64,000 nt of DNA from Bradyrhizobium glycinis (GTDB lineage Bacteria > Pseudomonadota > Alphaproteobacteria > Rhizobiales > Xanthobacteraceae): positions 496,001 to 560,000 of the forward strand of contig NZ_JACCHQ010000001.1 in assembly GCF_016031655.1 (NCBI RefSeq), read 5' to 3'. The notes under the pieces were generated by a model. That model saw only the letters and a list, made by a program, of their open reading frames with translations. It did no database searches and had not been told where the DNA came from. The position numbers were made by a program, and so were the translations under genes. This document shows positions 56,576-64,000 of this stretch, piece by piece (within the stretch, counting starts at the first letter, position 1; each line of letters opens with the position of its first letter).

Positions 56576-58534
56576 ATGGACCAACCTCAATCGTTCGACG
56601 GCGCCGACGTTCCTGATCCTTCCGTGGCAGGACCGCAGGCCGGGGCCACGCTGATGGGCACGCTGGCACATCTGTGGCCCTACATCTGGCCGGGCGACCG
56701 TTTCGACCTGAAGATGAGAGTGGTCTGGTCGCTGGTGCTGCTGCTCGCCGCCAAGCTGATCACGCTCGCCGTGCCGTTCAGCTTCAAATGGGCGACGGAT
56801 GCGCTGACCGGCGCCAACACCGCGCCGGTAGCGGCCGACAATTGGCATCTCTGGGTGATCGCCTCGCCCTTGCTGCTGACCGCAAGCTACGGCGTGATGC
56901 GCATCCTGATGGCGGTGCTGACGCAATGGCGGGACGGCATCTTCGCCCGCGTCGCCATGCATGCGGTGCGCAAGCTCGCGACCCTCACCTTCATCCACAT
57001 GCACGAGCTGTCGCTGCGCTTTCACCTCGAGCGCAAGACCGGCGGCCTCACGCGCGTGCTCGAGCGCGGCCGCGAGGGCATCGAGGTCATCGTGCGCATG
57101 GTGATCCTGCAGCTGATCCCGACCATCGTCGAGGTCTCGCTGCTGCTGGCGGTGCTGCTCTGGCAATTCGACTGGCGGTACGTGGTCGCGACCCTGATCA
57201 CGGTCACGCTCTACATGTACTACACCTACGTCGCGACCGAGTGGCGGATCGGCATCCGCCGCAAGATGAACGATTCCGACACCGAGGCGAACACCAAGGC
57301 GATCGACTCGCTGCTCAACTACGAGACGGTGAAGTATTTCAGTGCCGAGGCGCGCGAGGCGCAGCGCTACGACAGATCGGTCGAGCGCTACGAGGAGGCG
57401 AGCGTCCGCACCTACACCTCGCTCGCGGTGCTCAATACAGGCCAGGCGGTGATCTTCACGCTGGGCCTGACCGCGACCATGCTGATGTGCGCGATCGGCG
57501 TGCGCAACGGCACCAACACGGTCGGCGATTTCGTGCTGGTCAATGCCATGATGATCCAGCTCTACCAGCCGCTGAACTTCATGGGCATGGTCTATCGCGA
57601 GATCAAGCAGGCGATCATCGACATCGAGAAGATGTTCGGCGTGCTCAGCCGCGAGGCCGAGATCAAGGATGCACCTGGCGCGAAGCCGCTGGTCATCTCC
57701 GCCGGCACGGTGCGCTTCGAGGACGTGCGCTTTGCCTATGAGTCGACGCGCCCCATCCTCAAGGGCATCAGCTTCGAAGTGCCGGCCGGCAAGACCGTTG
57801 CCATCGTCGGCCCCTCCGGCGCCGGCAAGTCGACCATCTCGCGGCTGCTGTTTCGACTCTATGACGTCTCCGGCGGCAGGATCCTGATCGACGGCCAGGA
57901 CATCCGCGAGGTCACGCAGGCCAGCTTGCGCGCATCGGTCGGCATGGTGCCGCAGGACACCGTGCTGTTCAACGACACTATCCGCTACAACATCCGCTAC
58001 GGCCGTTGGGATGCGGCCGATGCCGAAGTCGAGGAGGCCGCGCGGCTGGCGCAGATCGATGACTTCATCCGCATGGCGCCCAAGGGTTACGAGACCCAGG
58101 TCGGCGAGCGCGGCCTGAAGCTGTCGGGCGGCGAGAAGCAGCGCGTGGCGATCGCGCGCACGGTGCTCAAGGCGCCGCCGATCCTGGTGCTCGACGAGGC
58201 GACCTCGGCACTCGACACCCACACCGAGCACGAGATCCAGGGGGCGCTCGACCGCGTGGCGAAGAACCGCACCTCGCTGGTGATCGCGCATCGGCTTTCC
58301 ACCATCGTCGGCGCCGACGAGATCATCGTGCTGGATCAGGGCCGCATCGCCGAGCGCGGCACTCACGCCAGCCTGCTTGCGCAGGGCGGGCTCTATGCCA
58401 GCATGTGGAACAGGCAGCGCGAGGCCGAGGAGGCCCGCGAGAAGCTGGCCAAGATGGCCGACACCAATGCCGCGCCCAACCGGGAGCCGCCGCCGGTCGA
58501 TGATAACCTGACGACACCCGCGGCGGCGGAGTGA
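56576..58534 (+). CDS. ABC exporter of the ATM1/HMT1 type
   Basis: The 652-residue half-transporter has six helices in its N-terminal domain (about residues 60-345). The nucleotide-binding domain has Walker [10 protein letters not shown] near 412-420, the signature [13 protein letters not shown] near 516-528 and Walker [13 protein letters not shown] near 535-546. The [20 protein letters not shown] block and the long helical domain fit the mitochondrial ATM1 family, which exports glutathione-sulfur species for Fe-S assembly or detoxification. The ATG at 56576 gives a Pro/Asp-rich cytosolic start. psd and pssA follow. Confidence 0.9.
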   Translation: MDQPQSFDGADVPDPSVAGPQAGATLMGTLAHLWPYIWPGDRFDLKMRVVWSLVLLLAAKLITLAVPFSFKWATDALTGANTAPVAADNWHLWVIASPLLLTASYGVMRILMAVLTQWRDGIFARVAMHAVRKLATLTFIHMHELSLRFHLERKTGGLTRVLERGREGIEVIVRMVILQLIPTIVEVSLLLAVLLWQFDWRYVVATLITVTLYMYYTYVATEWRIGIRRKMNDSDTEANTKAIDSLLNYETVKYFSAEAREAQRYDRSVERYEEASVRTYTSLAVLNTGQAVIFTLGLTATMLMCAIGVRNGTNTVGDFVLVNAMMIQLYQPLNFMGMVYREIKQAIIDIEKMFGVLSREAEIKDAPGAKPLVISAGTVRFEDVRFAYESTRPILKGISFEVPAGKTVAIVGPSGAGKSTISRLLFRLYDVSGGRILIDGQDIREVTQASLRASVGMVPQDTVLFNDTIRYNIRYGRWDAADAEVEEAARLAQIDDFIRMAPKGYETQVGERGLKLSGGEKQRVAIARTVLKAPPILVLDEATSALDTHTEHEIQGALDRVAKNRTSLVIAHRLSTIVGADEIIVLDQGRIAERGTHASLLAQGGLYASMWNRQREAEEAREKLAKMADTNAAPNREPPPVDDNLTTPAAAE

Positions 58535-58628
58535 CCTTGTCTCCGGTCCCAAGTCTGGCCTAAACAAAGTCTGGCCTAAACAAGCCCGCGCGACGACCCC
58601 ACGCATCAACCCCGACCGGCAAAAAGCA

Positions 58629-59327
58629 ATGTCCATTCTCGATTCGATCCAGCGTCAGATCCCGCCGATCCACAAGGAGGGCTATCCCTTCATCGGCGCC
58701 TTTGCGCTGGCGAGCCTGATCCTGTTCTGGCTGTGGTCGCCGCTGGGGTGGATCGGCACGATCCTGACCGTGTGGTGCGCACTGTTCTTCCGCGATCCCG
58801 TCCGCGTGACGCCGGTGCGCGAAGGTCTCGTGGTGTCGCCGGCCGACGGGCGTGTCTCCATGATCACCATGGCGCTGCCGCCGGCCGAGCTCGGGCTCGG
58901 CGACCGTCCGCTGCCGCGCGTCTCGATCTTCATGAGCGTGTTCAATTGCCACGTGAACCGTGCGCCCGTGGCGGGCAGGGTGGATCGTATCGCCTATCGG
59001 CCCGGCCTCTTCATCAACGCCGAGCTCGACAAGGCGAGCGAGGACAACGAGCGCAACTCGCTGGTGATCACGACGCCGACGGCGCGGATCGGCGTGGTCC
59101 AGATCGCCGGCCTGGTTGCCAAGCGCATCGTCTGCTTCGTGAGGGAGGGGCAGGCGATCGGCGCCGGCGAACGCTTCGGCCTGATCCGCTTCGGCTCCCG
59201 CCTCGATGTCTACTTGCCCGTGGGCACCAAGGCGCTGGTCTCGGAAGGGCAGACGGCGATCGCCGGAGAGACGATCCTTGCCGACCTTGCCAGCGATGAC
59301 CCGGGCCGCGCCTTCCGCACCAATTAA
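58629..59327 (+). CDS. psd: Phosphatidylserine decarboxylase (short form)
   Basis: The 232-residue protein has a membrane segment near residues 22-45, [28 protein letters not shown], and near the end [12 protein letters not shown], where the Gly-Ser bond (Ser near 190) is cut to form the pyruvoyl group. It decarboxylates phosphatidylserine to phosphatidylethanolamine. The short type lacks the LGST motif of E. coli Psd. It is paired with pssA, which makes its substrate. Confidence 0.93.
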   Translation: MSILDSIQRQIPPIHKEGYPFIGAFALASLILFWLWSPLGWIGTILTVWCALFFRDPVRVTPVREGLVVSPADGRVSMITMALPPAELGLGDRPLPRVSIFMSVFNCHVNRAPVAGRVDRIAYRPGLFINAELDKASEDNERNSLVITTPTARIGVVQIAGLVAKRIVCFVREGQAIGAGERFGLIRFGSRLDVYLPVGTKALVSEGQTAIAGETILADLASDDPGRAFRTN

Positions 59328-59413
59328 CCAATAGTCGGTGCTCGCAGGCGTTCCGCCGCAATGGCGGAGGGCGCCGCGGCTTGCTATATCTCGCCTCGAG
59401 ATAAGGACGAGCC

Positions 59414-60292
59414 ATGACGCCTTACGACTTCAAGGATCCCGACGTCCGCCGCCGGCGGTTCCGACCGATCCCGGTGCGGATGCTGGTGCCCAACGTCATC
59501 ACGCTGCTGGCGATCTGCGCCGGCCTGACCTCGATCCGTCTGTCGATCGAAGGCCGGATGTCGCTCGCCGTCTACGCCATCGTGTTCGCCGCTGCGCTCG
59601 ACGGTATCGACGGCCGCATCGCGCGCATGATCAAGGGGCAGTCCAAATTCGGCGCCGAGCTCGACAGTCTCGCCGATTTCGTCAATTTCGGCGTGGCGCC
59701 CGGCCTGATGCTGTATTTCTGGCAGTTGCACGAGCTCGGCAATGCCGGCTGGATCGCCGCCATGGTGTTCGCGATCTCCGGCGGCCTGCGGCTCGCCCGC
59801 TTCAACGCCACCATGGACGATCCGAACAAGCCGGCCTTCGCCGCCAATTTCTTCACCGGCGTGCCGGCGCCCGCCGGCGCGATCACCGTGCTGCTGCCGA
59901 TCTATGTCGCGTTCCTCGATCTCGGCCGCACACCTGCGGCGGTGACCGCGGCCTACACGCTTCTGATCGCGTTTCTGATGGTGTCGCGCCTGCCGGTGTT
60001 CTCCGGCAAGACCAAGCGCATGCGCGTGCCGCCTGAGCTTGTGCTGCCGGCGTTCGTCGCCGTGATCGTCTTCATCGCGCTCCTGATCGCCTATCCCTGG
60101 CACGTGCTGTCGATCGGCACGGTGCTGTATCTTCTCGCGCTGCCGCTCGGCTACAAATCCTATCGCGACCAGGCGCGCGCGATGGAGGCCACCGCGCCGG
60201 CGGGAGGCGAGGTCCCGTCACCGCCGTCGGCGCCGACGCTGGCGAATTTGTCGGAGCCGCCCCAGGACGACCGGCCCGAGCGGCTGCACTAA
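59414..60292 (+). CDS. pssA: CDP-diacylglycerol--serine O-phosphatidyltransferase
   Basis: The 292-residue membrane protein carries the CDP-alcohol phosphotransferase signature (DGxxARxxxxxxxxGxxxDxxxD) at residues 66-88. There are seven or eight predicted helices and a Pro-rich C-terminus. It makes phosphatidylserine from CDP-diacylglycerol and serine, the substrate of the Psd encoded 87 bases upstream. The ATG at 59414 follows GATAAGGACGAGCC. Confidence 0.93.
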   Translation: MTPYDFKDPDVRRRRFRPIPVRMLVPNVITLLAICAGLTSIRLSIEGRMSLAVYAIVFAAALDGIDGRIARMIKGQSKFGAELDSLADFVNFGVAPGLMLYFWQLHELGNAGWIAAMVFAISGGLRLARFNATMDDPNKPAFAANFFTGVPAPAGAITVLLPIYVAFLDLGRTPAAVTAAYTLLIAFLMVSRLPVFSGKTKRMRVPPELVLPAFVAVIVFIALLIAYPWHVLSIGTVLYLLALPLGYKSYRDQARAMEATAPAGGEVPSPPSAPTLANLSEPPQDDRPERLH

Positions 60293-60415
60293 AGGCCGCA
60301 AGCAGATATCTGCCATGATGGCGCGCTGAGTTGGGTCGAGAGCCGATCTCGGCTATATCGCCCTTGTGCCGGCGGCATCGCGCAATCAATCGCCGCCAAC
60401 CTGGGAGAGAACGCC

Positions 60416-61135
60416 GTGACCAATTCCGCGACCGGGCCGCTGCCCGCTTCCGTCCTCGAAGCGCTGGGCCGCTACGACACGCCGACGATCTGCAATGCCA
60501 TGGAGATCGTGGCGCCCGAGCGGCGGCTGATCGGCTACACCACCAAGCAACTGGTCTGCCCGTTTCCCGACCTGCCGCCGATCGTCGGCTATGCCCGCAC
60601 GGTGACGATCCGCTCGGTTCTGAAGTCATCGCTTCCGGCCGAGGAGCAGTCCAAGCGCCGAATCGAATATTACGAATATGTCGGCACCGGCCATGGCCCG
60701 CGCATCTCGGTGATCCAGGACATCGACGGACCCGACGTCGGCTATGGCGCGTTCTGGGGCGAGGTCCAAAGCAACGTGCACAAGGCGCTCGGCTGCCTCG
60801 GCGTCATCACAGACGGCTCGATCCGCGACATCCCGCAATGGGCCCCTGGGTTCCAGGCACTGGCCGGCTCGATCGGTCCGTCGCACGCCTGGGTGCACGC
60901 GGAAAGCTTTGGCGGCGAAGTGCGCGTCGCCGGCATGACCGTGAAGTCGGACGATCTCATCCACGCCGACCGGCATGGCGCCATCGTGATCCCGCTCGAG
61001 CTTGCCGCAAAGCTGCCGGAGGCCGCCGAACTGTGCGGCCGCCGCGAGACGCCGATCCTGGAGATCGCCCGCAGCCCCGACTTCTCGCTCGAGAAGCTGA
61101 AGGCCGCGCTGAAGCGCTCGGCGGAGATCCATTGA
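60416..61135 (+). CDS. RraA-like family protein
   Basis: The 239-residue protein has the RraA/demethylmenaquinone-methyltransferase-like fold: FWGEVQSNVHKALGCLGVIT, then DGSIRDIPQW and HADRHGAIVIPLELAAKLPE. Family members include aldolases such as 4-hydroxy-4-methyl-2-oxoglutarate aldolase; this subfamily is not assigned. The start is a GTG at 60416 with GGGAGAGAACGCC before it. A double palindrome follows at 61145. Confidence 0.82.
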   Translation: MTNSATGPLPASVLEALGRYDTPTICNAMEIVAPERRLIGYTTKQLVCPFPDLPPIVGYARTVTIRSVLKSSLPAEEQSKRRIEYYEYVGTGHGPRISVIQDIDGPDVGYGAFWGEVQSNVHKALGCLGVITDGSIRDIPQWAPGFQALAGSIGPSHAWVHAESFGGEVRVAGMTVKSDDLIHADRHGAIVIPLELAAKLPEAAELCGRRETPILEIARSPDFSLEKLKAALKRSAEIH

Positions 61136-61144
61136 CGGCTGCTC

Positions 61145-61248
61145 GAGCATGATCCGGAAAAGTGCCTAGCGGTTTTCCGAAAAGATCATGCTCAAACAAT
61201 AACCCTAAGGCGCGATGACGATTCTCCGAATCGCATCGCGCTTTAGGG
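61145..61248. repeat. Double palindromic repeat
   Basis: The first palindrome is GAGCATGATC (61145) to GATCATGCTC (ending 61193), with inner GGAAAA and TTTTCC. The second is CCCTAAGGCGCGATG (61203) to CATCGCGCTTTAGGG (ending 61248), with inner GATTC and GAATC. I recall this element as common in Bradyrhizobiaceae. It lies between convergent genes. Confidence 0.8.
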
Positions 61249-61252
61249 CAAT

Positions 61253-61570
61253 CTATGGCCGCGACGACGGCCGGAGGCCGTCTTGCTCGGTCAGAAGCAG
61301 GGCGGCTTGATCCGGTTCCCCGAGCACGGCGGCGGCGCATCCGATCAGGGTGAAGCCGCCGGCAAGGTCCCAAAGCGTGATGTCGTGTGCGCTATCGGCG
61401 GTGTGCATCAAGCGCGCTGCGAGCACGGCAAAGGCGGCCTCGACAAAGAGCAGCACGCTGAACGCCGGAAGCACGAGTTCCGGCTCCAGCATGTGGAACG
61501 CCAGTGCCGCGGGCATCGCCGTGAGAAGACTGAATAGCGTCAACATCGCGATGGCTCCGCGATCGGCCAT
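61253..61570 (-). CDS. Small membrane protein, unknown function
   Basis: The 105-residue protein has three hydrophobic helices (about residues 8-25, 33-53 and 68-85), and a DSAHDITLWDLAGGFTLIGC segment. Its composition and start (ATG at 61570) look genuine, and I have the impression of similar proteins in related genomes. No function is assigned. Confidence 0.65.
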   Translation of the reverse strand: MADRGAIAMLTLFSLLTAMPAALAFHMLEPELVLPAFSVLLFVEAAFAVLAARLMHTADSAHDITLWDLAGGFTLIGCAAAVLGEPDQAALLLTEQDGLRPSSRP

Positions 61571-61847
61571 GTCGCAACGCTAGCAGACACCAACTGATCC
61601 CCGTCCACGATGTGGCGGAGGGCCGCAGCCGATGTGACGTCGTGGCGCGCCTGCTCATGGTTAGCGAAGTGTTGAAATTCCTATCGCTGGACGGCAACCG
61701 GAACATTTGGGGCAGCGCGCGGCACATCGTCCAGACTTAACCTTTACGCGGCTTTAAGGGCGGCGCTCTAGGGTCCTGCGAAGCGGTTCGCCTTGGGCCG
61801 CGCCAGCGGCCAGGACAGCCGTTGTTGCGTACGTGTTGGAGTCAGTA
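61571..61847. other. motA upstream region
   Basis: No gene is supported. The stretch presumably holds the motAB promoter; a GC-poor GACTTAACCTTTACGCGG lies about 115 bases before the motA start. No flagellar sigma-54 or sigma-28 box could be identified with confidence. Confidence 0.35.
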
Positions 61848-62621
61848 ATGGATATCGCAACACTTGTCGGGTTGGCCGCGGGCGCCACTGTGGTGTCGAC
61901 CCTGATCTTGATGGGCGGCAGCTTCGGGATGTTTTACGACATCCACGCTGTGATCGTCATTTTCGGCGGCTCGTTCGCAGCAACGATGATCCGCTTTCCC
62001 TTGTCCGCGATGATCCACGGCGTGCCGCTCGGCGCGAAGTTTGCCTTCACTCTGAGCCGCCTTTCGGCTCACGACCTTGTCGACGAACTCGCCCGCATCG
62101 CGGAAATCGCCCGCAAGCAGGGCCCGGTCGGACTGGAAAAGGTCGAGACCGACGAGCCGTTCCTCGCCAAGGGCATCCGCTATGTTGCTGACGGCTACGA
62201 CCTCGATTTCATTCGCGACAATCTGGAGCGCGACCGCGACAACTTCCTGATGCACCTCGACGAAGGCAGCAAGATCTACCGCGCCGTCGGCGACTGCGCC
62301 CCGGCGTTCGGCATGATCGGCACGCTGCTTGGCATGGTGCAGATGTTCTCCAACATGTCGGATCCCTCCAAGCTCGGTCCGTTCATGGCCACCGCGCTGC
62401 TGGCGACCCTGTACGGCGCCGTTGTCGCCAACCTGATCTGCTTGCCGATTGCCGACAAGCTGCACGGCAAGCTGCTGGACGAAGAGACCAATCGCACCCT
62501 GATCATCGATGGCATCCTGATGATCCGCGACTCCAAGAGCCCGACCCTGGTGCGCGAAATGCTGCTGGCCTATCTGCCGGAGAAGCATCGTCACGCCGAA
62601 GGCGAGCCGGTGCCGGCTTGA
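61848..62621 (+). CDS. motA: Flagellar motor stator protein MotA
   Basis: The 257-residue protein has four helices and the MotA/PomA layout: MDIATLVGLAAGATVVSTLI at the start, a charged cytosolic loop (ERDRDNFLMHLDEGSK), and AVGDCAPAFGMIGTLLGMVQ with the conserved prolines. It forms the proton (or sodium) channel with MotB. The ATG at 61848 follows TTGGAG. motB starts 24 bases downstream. Confidence 0.92.
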   Translation: MDIATLVGLAAGATVVSTLILMGGSFGMFYDIHAVIVIFGGSFAATMIRFPLSAMIHGVPLGAKFAFTLSRLSAHDLVDELARIAEIARKQGPVGLEKVETDEPFLAKGIRYVADGYDLDFIRDNLERDRDNFLMHLDEGSKIYRAVGDCAPAFGMIGTLLGMVQMFSNMSDPSKLGPFMATALLATLYGAVVANLICLPIADKLHGKLLDEETNRTLIIDGILMIRDSKSPTLVREMLLAYLPEKHRHAEGEPVPA

Positions 62622-62644
62622 GGCCGCTGCCTGGATTTTGAGAA

Positions 62645-63475
62645 ATGGCCAAGAAGAAGCGCGGCAATGCTCACGGCGGCGGCCACGGCTGGTTCGTGAC
62701 CTTCGCCGACCTGATGGCGCTGCTGCTGGCGTTTTTCGTGATGCTTGTCGCGTTCTCCACGCAAGATGCCAACAAGCTGAAGATCGTCGCGGGCTCGATG
62801 CGCGAGGCGTTCGGCGTGCAGAGCGAAGCGCGCTACTCCGGCATCGTCGAATCCGACGGCCTGCCGACGCGCCCGCGGCTCAAGAACGTTGACCACATCC
62901 AGCCGGAGGATGCCTCCAACACGCCGACGCCCGATCAGGAAGACCGCGAAAAGACCTCCGGCGCGAAGATCAAGATCGACCGCAATTTCGCGCTGGCCGC
63001 GGCCTCGCTGCGCCAGGCGTTGCAGGACATGCCGGAACTGACCGAGATGTCCAAGCACATCATGTTCGAGGAGACCAAGCAGGGCCTGAACCTCGAGATC
63101 GTCGACCAGGACGGCCGCTCGATGTTCGCCGACGGCTCCAAGGTGCCCTACGACCGCACCCGCCGCCTGATCGAGAAGCTCGCGATCCCGCTCAAGGCGA
63201 CGCCGCTCCGCGTCTCCATCGCCGGCCACACCGCGGTGGGGTTCGTGCCGACCCGCAGCGACTATGGCGCCTTCGATCTGTCGGCCGATCGCGCCAACGC
63301 CGTGCGCCAGATCCTCGAACGCGAGGGCCTGCCGCCGTCGCACATCTTCGCCGTCTCCGGCAAGGCCGATACCCAGCCGCTGTTTCCGGACGATCCCTCG
63401 CTGGCAGCCAACCGGCGGGTGACCATCACCTTGATGCGCGAAGATCCGCCGCTGCCGCCGAATCTGAAGCCGTAA
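62645..63475 (+). CDS. motB: Flagellar motor protein MotB
   Basis: The 276-residue protein has a cytosolic basic start (MAKKKRGNAHGGGHGWFVTF), one transmembrane helix with the proton-accepting Asp in FADLMALLLAFFVMLVAFST, a linker, and an OmpA-like peptidoglycan-binding domain (SIAGHTAVGF, LSADRANAVRQILEREGL and SLAANRRVTITLM). It anchors the stator. The pair with motA forms a two-gene operon. Confidence 0.92.
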   Translation: MAKKKRGNAHGGGHGWFVTFADLMALLLAFFVMLVAFSTQDANKLKIVAGSMREAFGVQSEARYSGIVESDGLPTRPRLKNVDHIQPEDASNTPTPDQEDREKTSGAKIKIDRNFALAAASLRQALQDMPELTEMSKHIMFEETKQGLNLEIVDQDGRSMFADGSKVPYDRTRRLIEKLAIPLKATPLRVSIAGHTAVGFVPTRSDYGAFDLSADRANAVRQILEREGLPPSHIFAVSGKADTQPLFPDDPSLAANRRVTITLMREDPPLPPNLKP

Positions 63476-63647
63476 CCCCTTGCGCTACCATCTTACCTGA
63501 GGCATGTCGTTGCGCTGGCGATGAGCGTGGCTGTGGCGTCACAGCATCCGGCTCGGCGCCTGCTATGATGGTGCGCCGATTGACAGGTGCACCGGAAGCG
63601 TCAAAAGGCGCCGGATCAATTTCAGGGACGAAGCGTTCTCCACCTTC

Positions 63648-64000
63648 ATGACGGCGAGCATCACACAGGCCGAGACCCAGGAGGGACGGGCCACCTCAGG
63701 TTTTTGGTCCCTTACGCTCGGGAGCATCGGCGTCGTCTTCGGCGATATCGGCACTTCGCCGCTCTACGCATTCCACGAGGCGGTCAAGGCCGCCGCCCAT
63801 GGCGAGCCGGTCTCGCGCGTCATCGTGCTCGGCGTGCTCTCGCTGATCCTGTGGGCGCTCCTGATCGTCGTCACCGCCAAATATGTCCTCTTGCTGCTGC
63901 GCGCCGACAATAACGGGGAGGGCGGCACGCTCTCGCTGATGGCGCTGGGGCAGCGCGCGCTGGGGCGGCGAAGCTGGATCCTGCTCGCGCTCGGCGTGAT
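63648..64000 (+). CDS. kup: Kup-family potassium uptake protein, partial
   Basis: The start and first 117 codons are in the window; the gene runs off the right end. It begins [19 protein letters not shown] and continues [20 protein letters not shown], the Kup hallmark, and [20 protein letters not shown]. The family takes up K+ with protons. The ATG at 63648 is the most likely start. Confidence 0.92.
   Translation, partial: MTASITQAETQEGRATSGFWSLTLGSIGVVFGDIGTSPLYAFHEAVKAAAHGEPVSRVIVLGVLSLILWALLIVVTAKYVLLLLRADNNGEGGTLSLMALGQRALGRRSWILLALGV

Noticed and set aside
56405-58636. 743-codon open frame antisense to the ATM1-type exporter gene
   Set aside because: It mirrors the high-GC coding sequence on the other strand, is rich in Arg, His and Asp without domains, and has no ribosome site.

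Overview
The window looks like chromosomal DNA of a Bradyrhizobium-type alphaproteobacterium. Evidence for this is the high GC content with long antisense open frames, ROSE-type RNA thermometers in front of heat-shock genes, a coxMNOP-like oxidase operon with two subunit III genes, TakP-like TRAP transporters, and palindromic repeats of a kind I recall from Bradyrhizobium. This assignment is by recognition; no search was run.

Layout. 0-6.7 kb: retropepsin-like protease, DUF1289 protein, hybrid-free histidine kinase, NhaD antiporter, beta-hydroxyacid dehydrogenase-type reductase, VOC protein and Mrp ATPase. 6.9-9.2 kb: two tandem TakP-like TRAP binding proteins, each followed by a hairpin. 9.2-19.0 kb: an accessory block. 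It first holds a two-gene module (small protein plus membrane zinc protease) lying between two broken copies of a YunG-like gene. It then holds a heat-shock cassette: groEL, a frameshifted groES, a glycosyltransferase remnant, rpoH, two hsp20 genes and an SPW-repeat protein, with two sigma-32-like promoters of identical spacing and two ROSE-like thermometers. 19.0-27.8 kb: two TRAP permease pairs (dctQM), an OmpR/HK two-component pair and an M20 peptidase. 27.9-33 kb: moaA, gph, rpiA, a DUF2059 protein and gor. 33-39 kb: cupin protein, zinc-ribbon protein, YbdK-type ligase with a remnant glutamine amidotransferase, and a TerB/TerC/YqhA cluster. 39-44 kb: hydrolase, class II DAHP synthase, dgkA, nadE. 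43.7-48.3 kb: cytochrome oxidase operon coxMNOP plus subunit IV on the minus strand. 48.8-56.4 kb: DUF2189, DUF2865 and Cys-rich secreted proteins, then the tightly coupled cysS / 37-residue membrane peptide / GNAT / cimA series, a VOC protein and a LOG protein. 56.5-64 kb: ATM1-type ABC exporter, psd, pssA, RraA-like protein, motA, motB and the start of kup.

How the genes work together. rpoH, its ROSE-like leader, the sigma-32-like promoters and the groE/hsp20 genes form a self-contained heat-shock regulon. psd and pssA make phosphatidylethanolamine. The cox operon forms one terminal oxidase. The TRAP genes supply two P subunits and two QM pairs. The most unusual region is 9.2-19 kb, which appears to have been inserted between TRAP binding-protein and permease genes and carries several broken genes at its joints. 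No tRNA, rRNA, CRISPR array or intact transposase was found.
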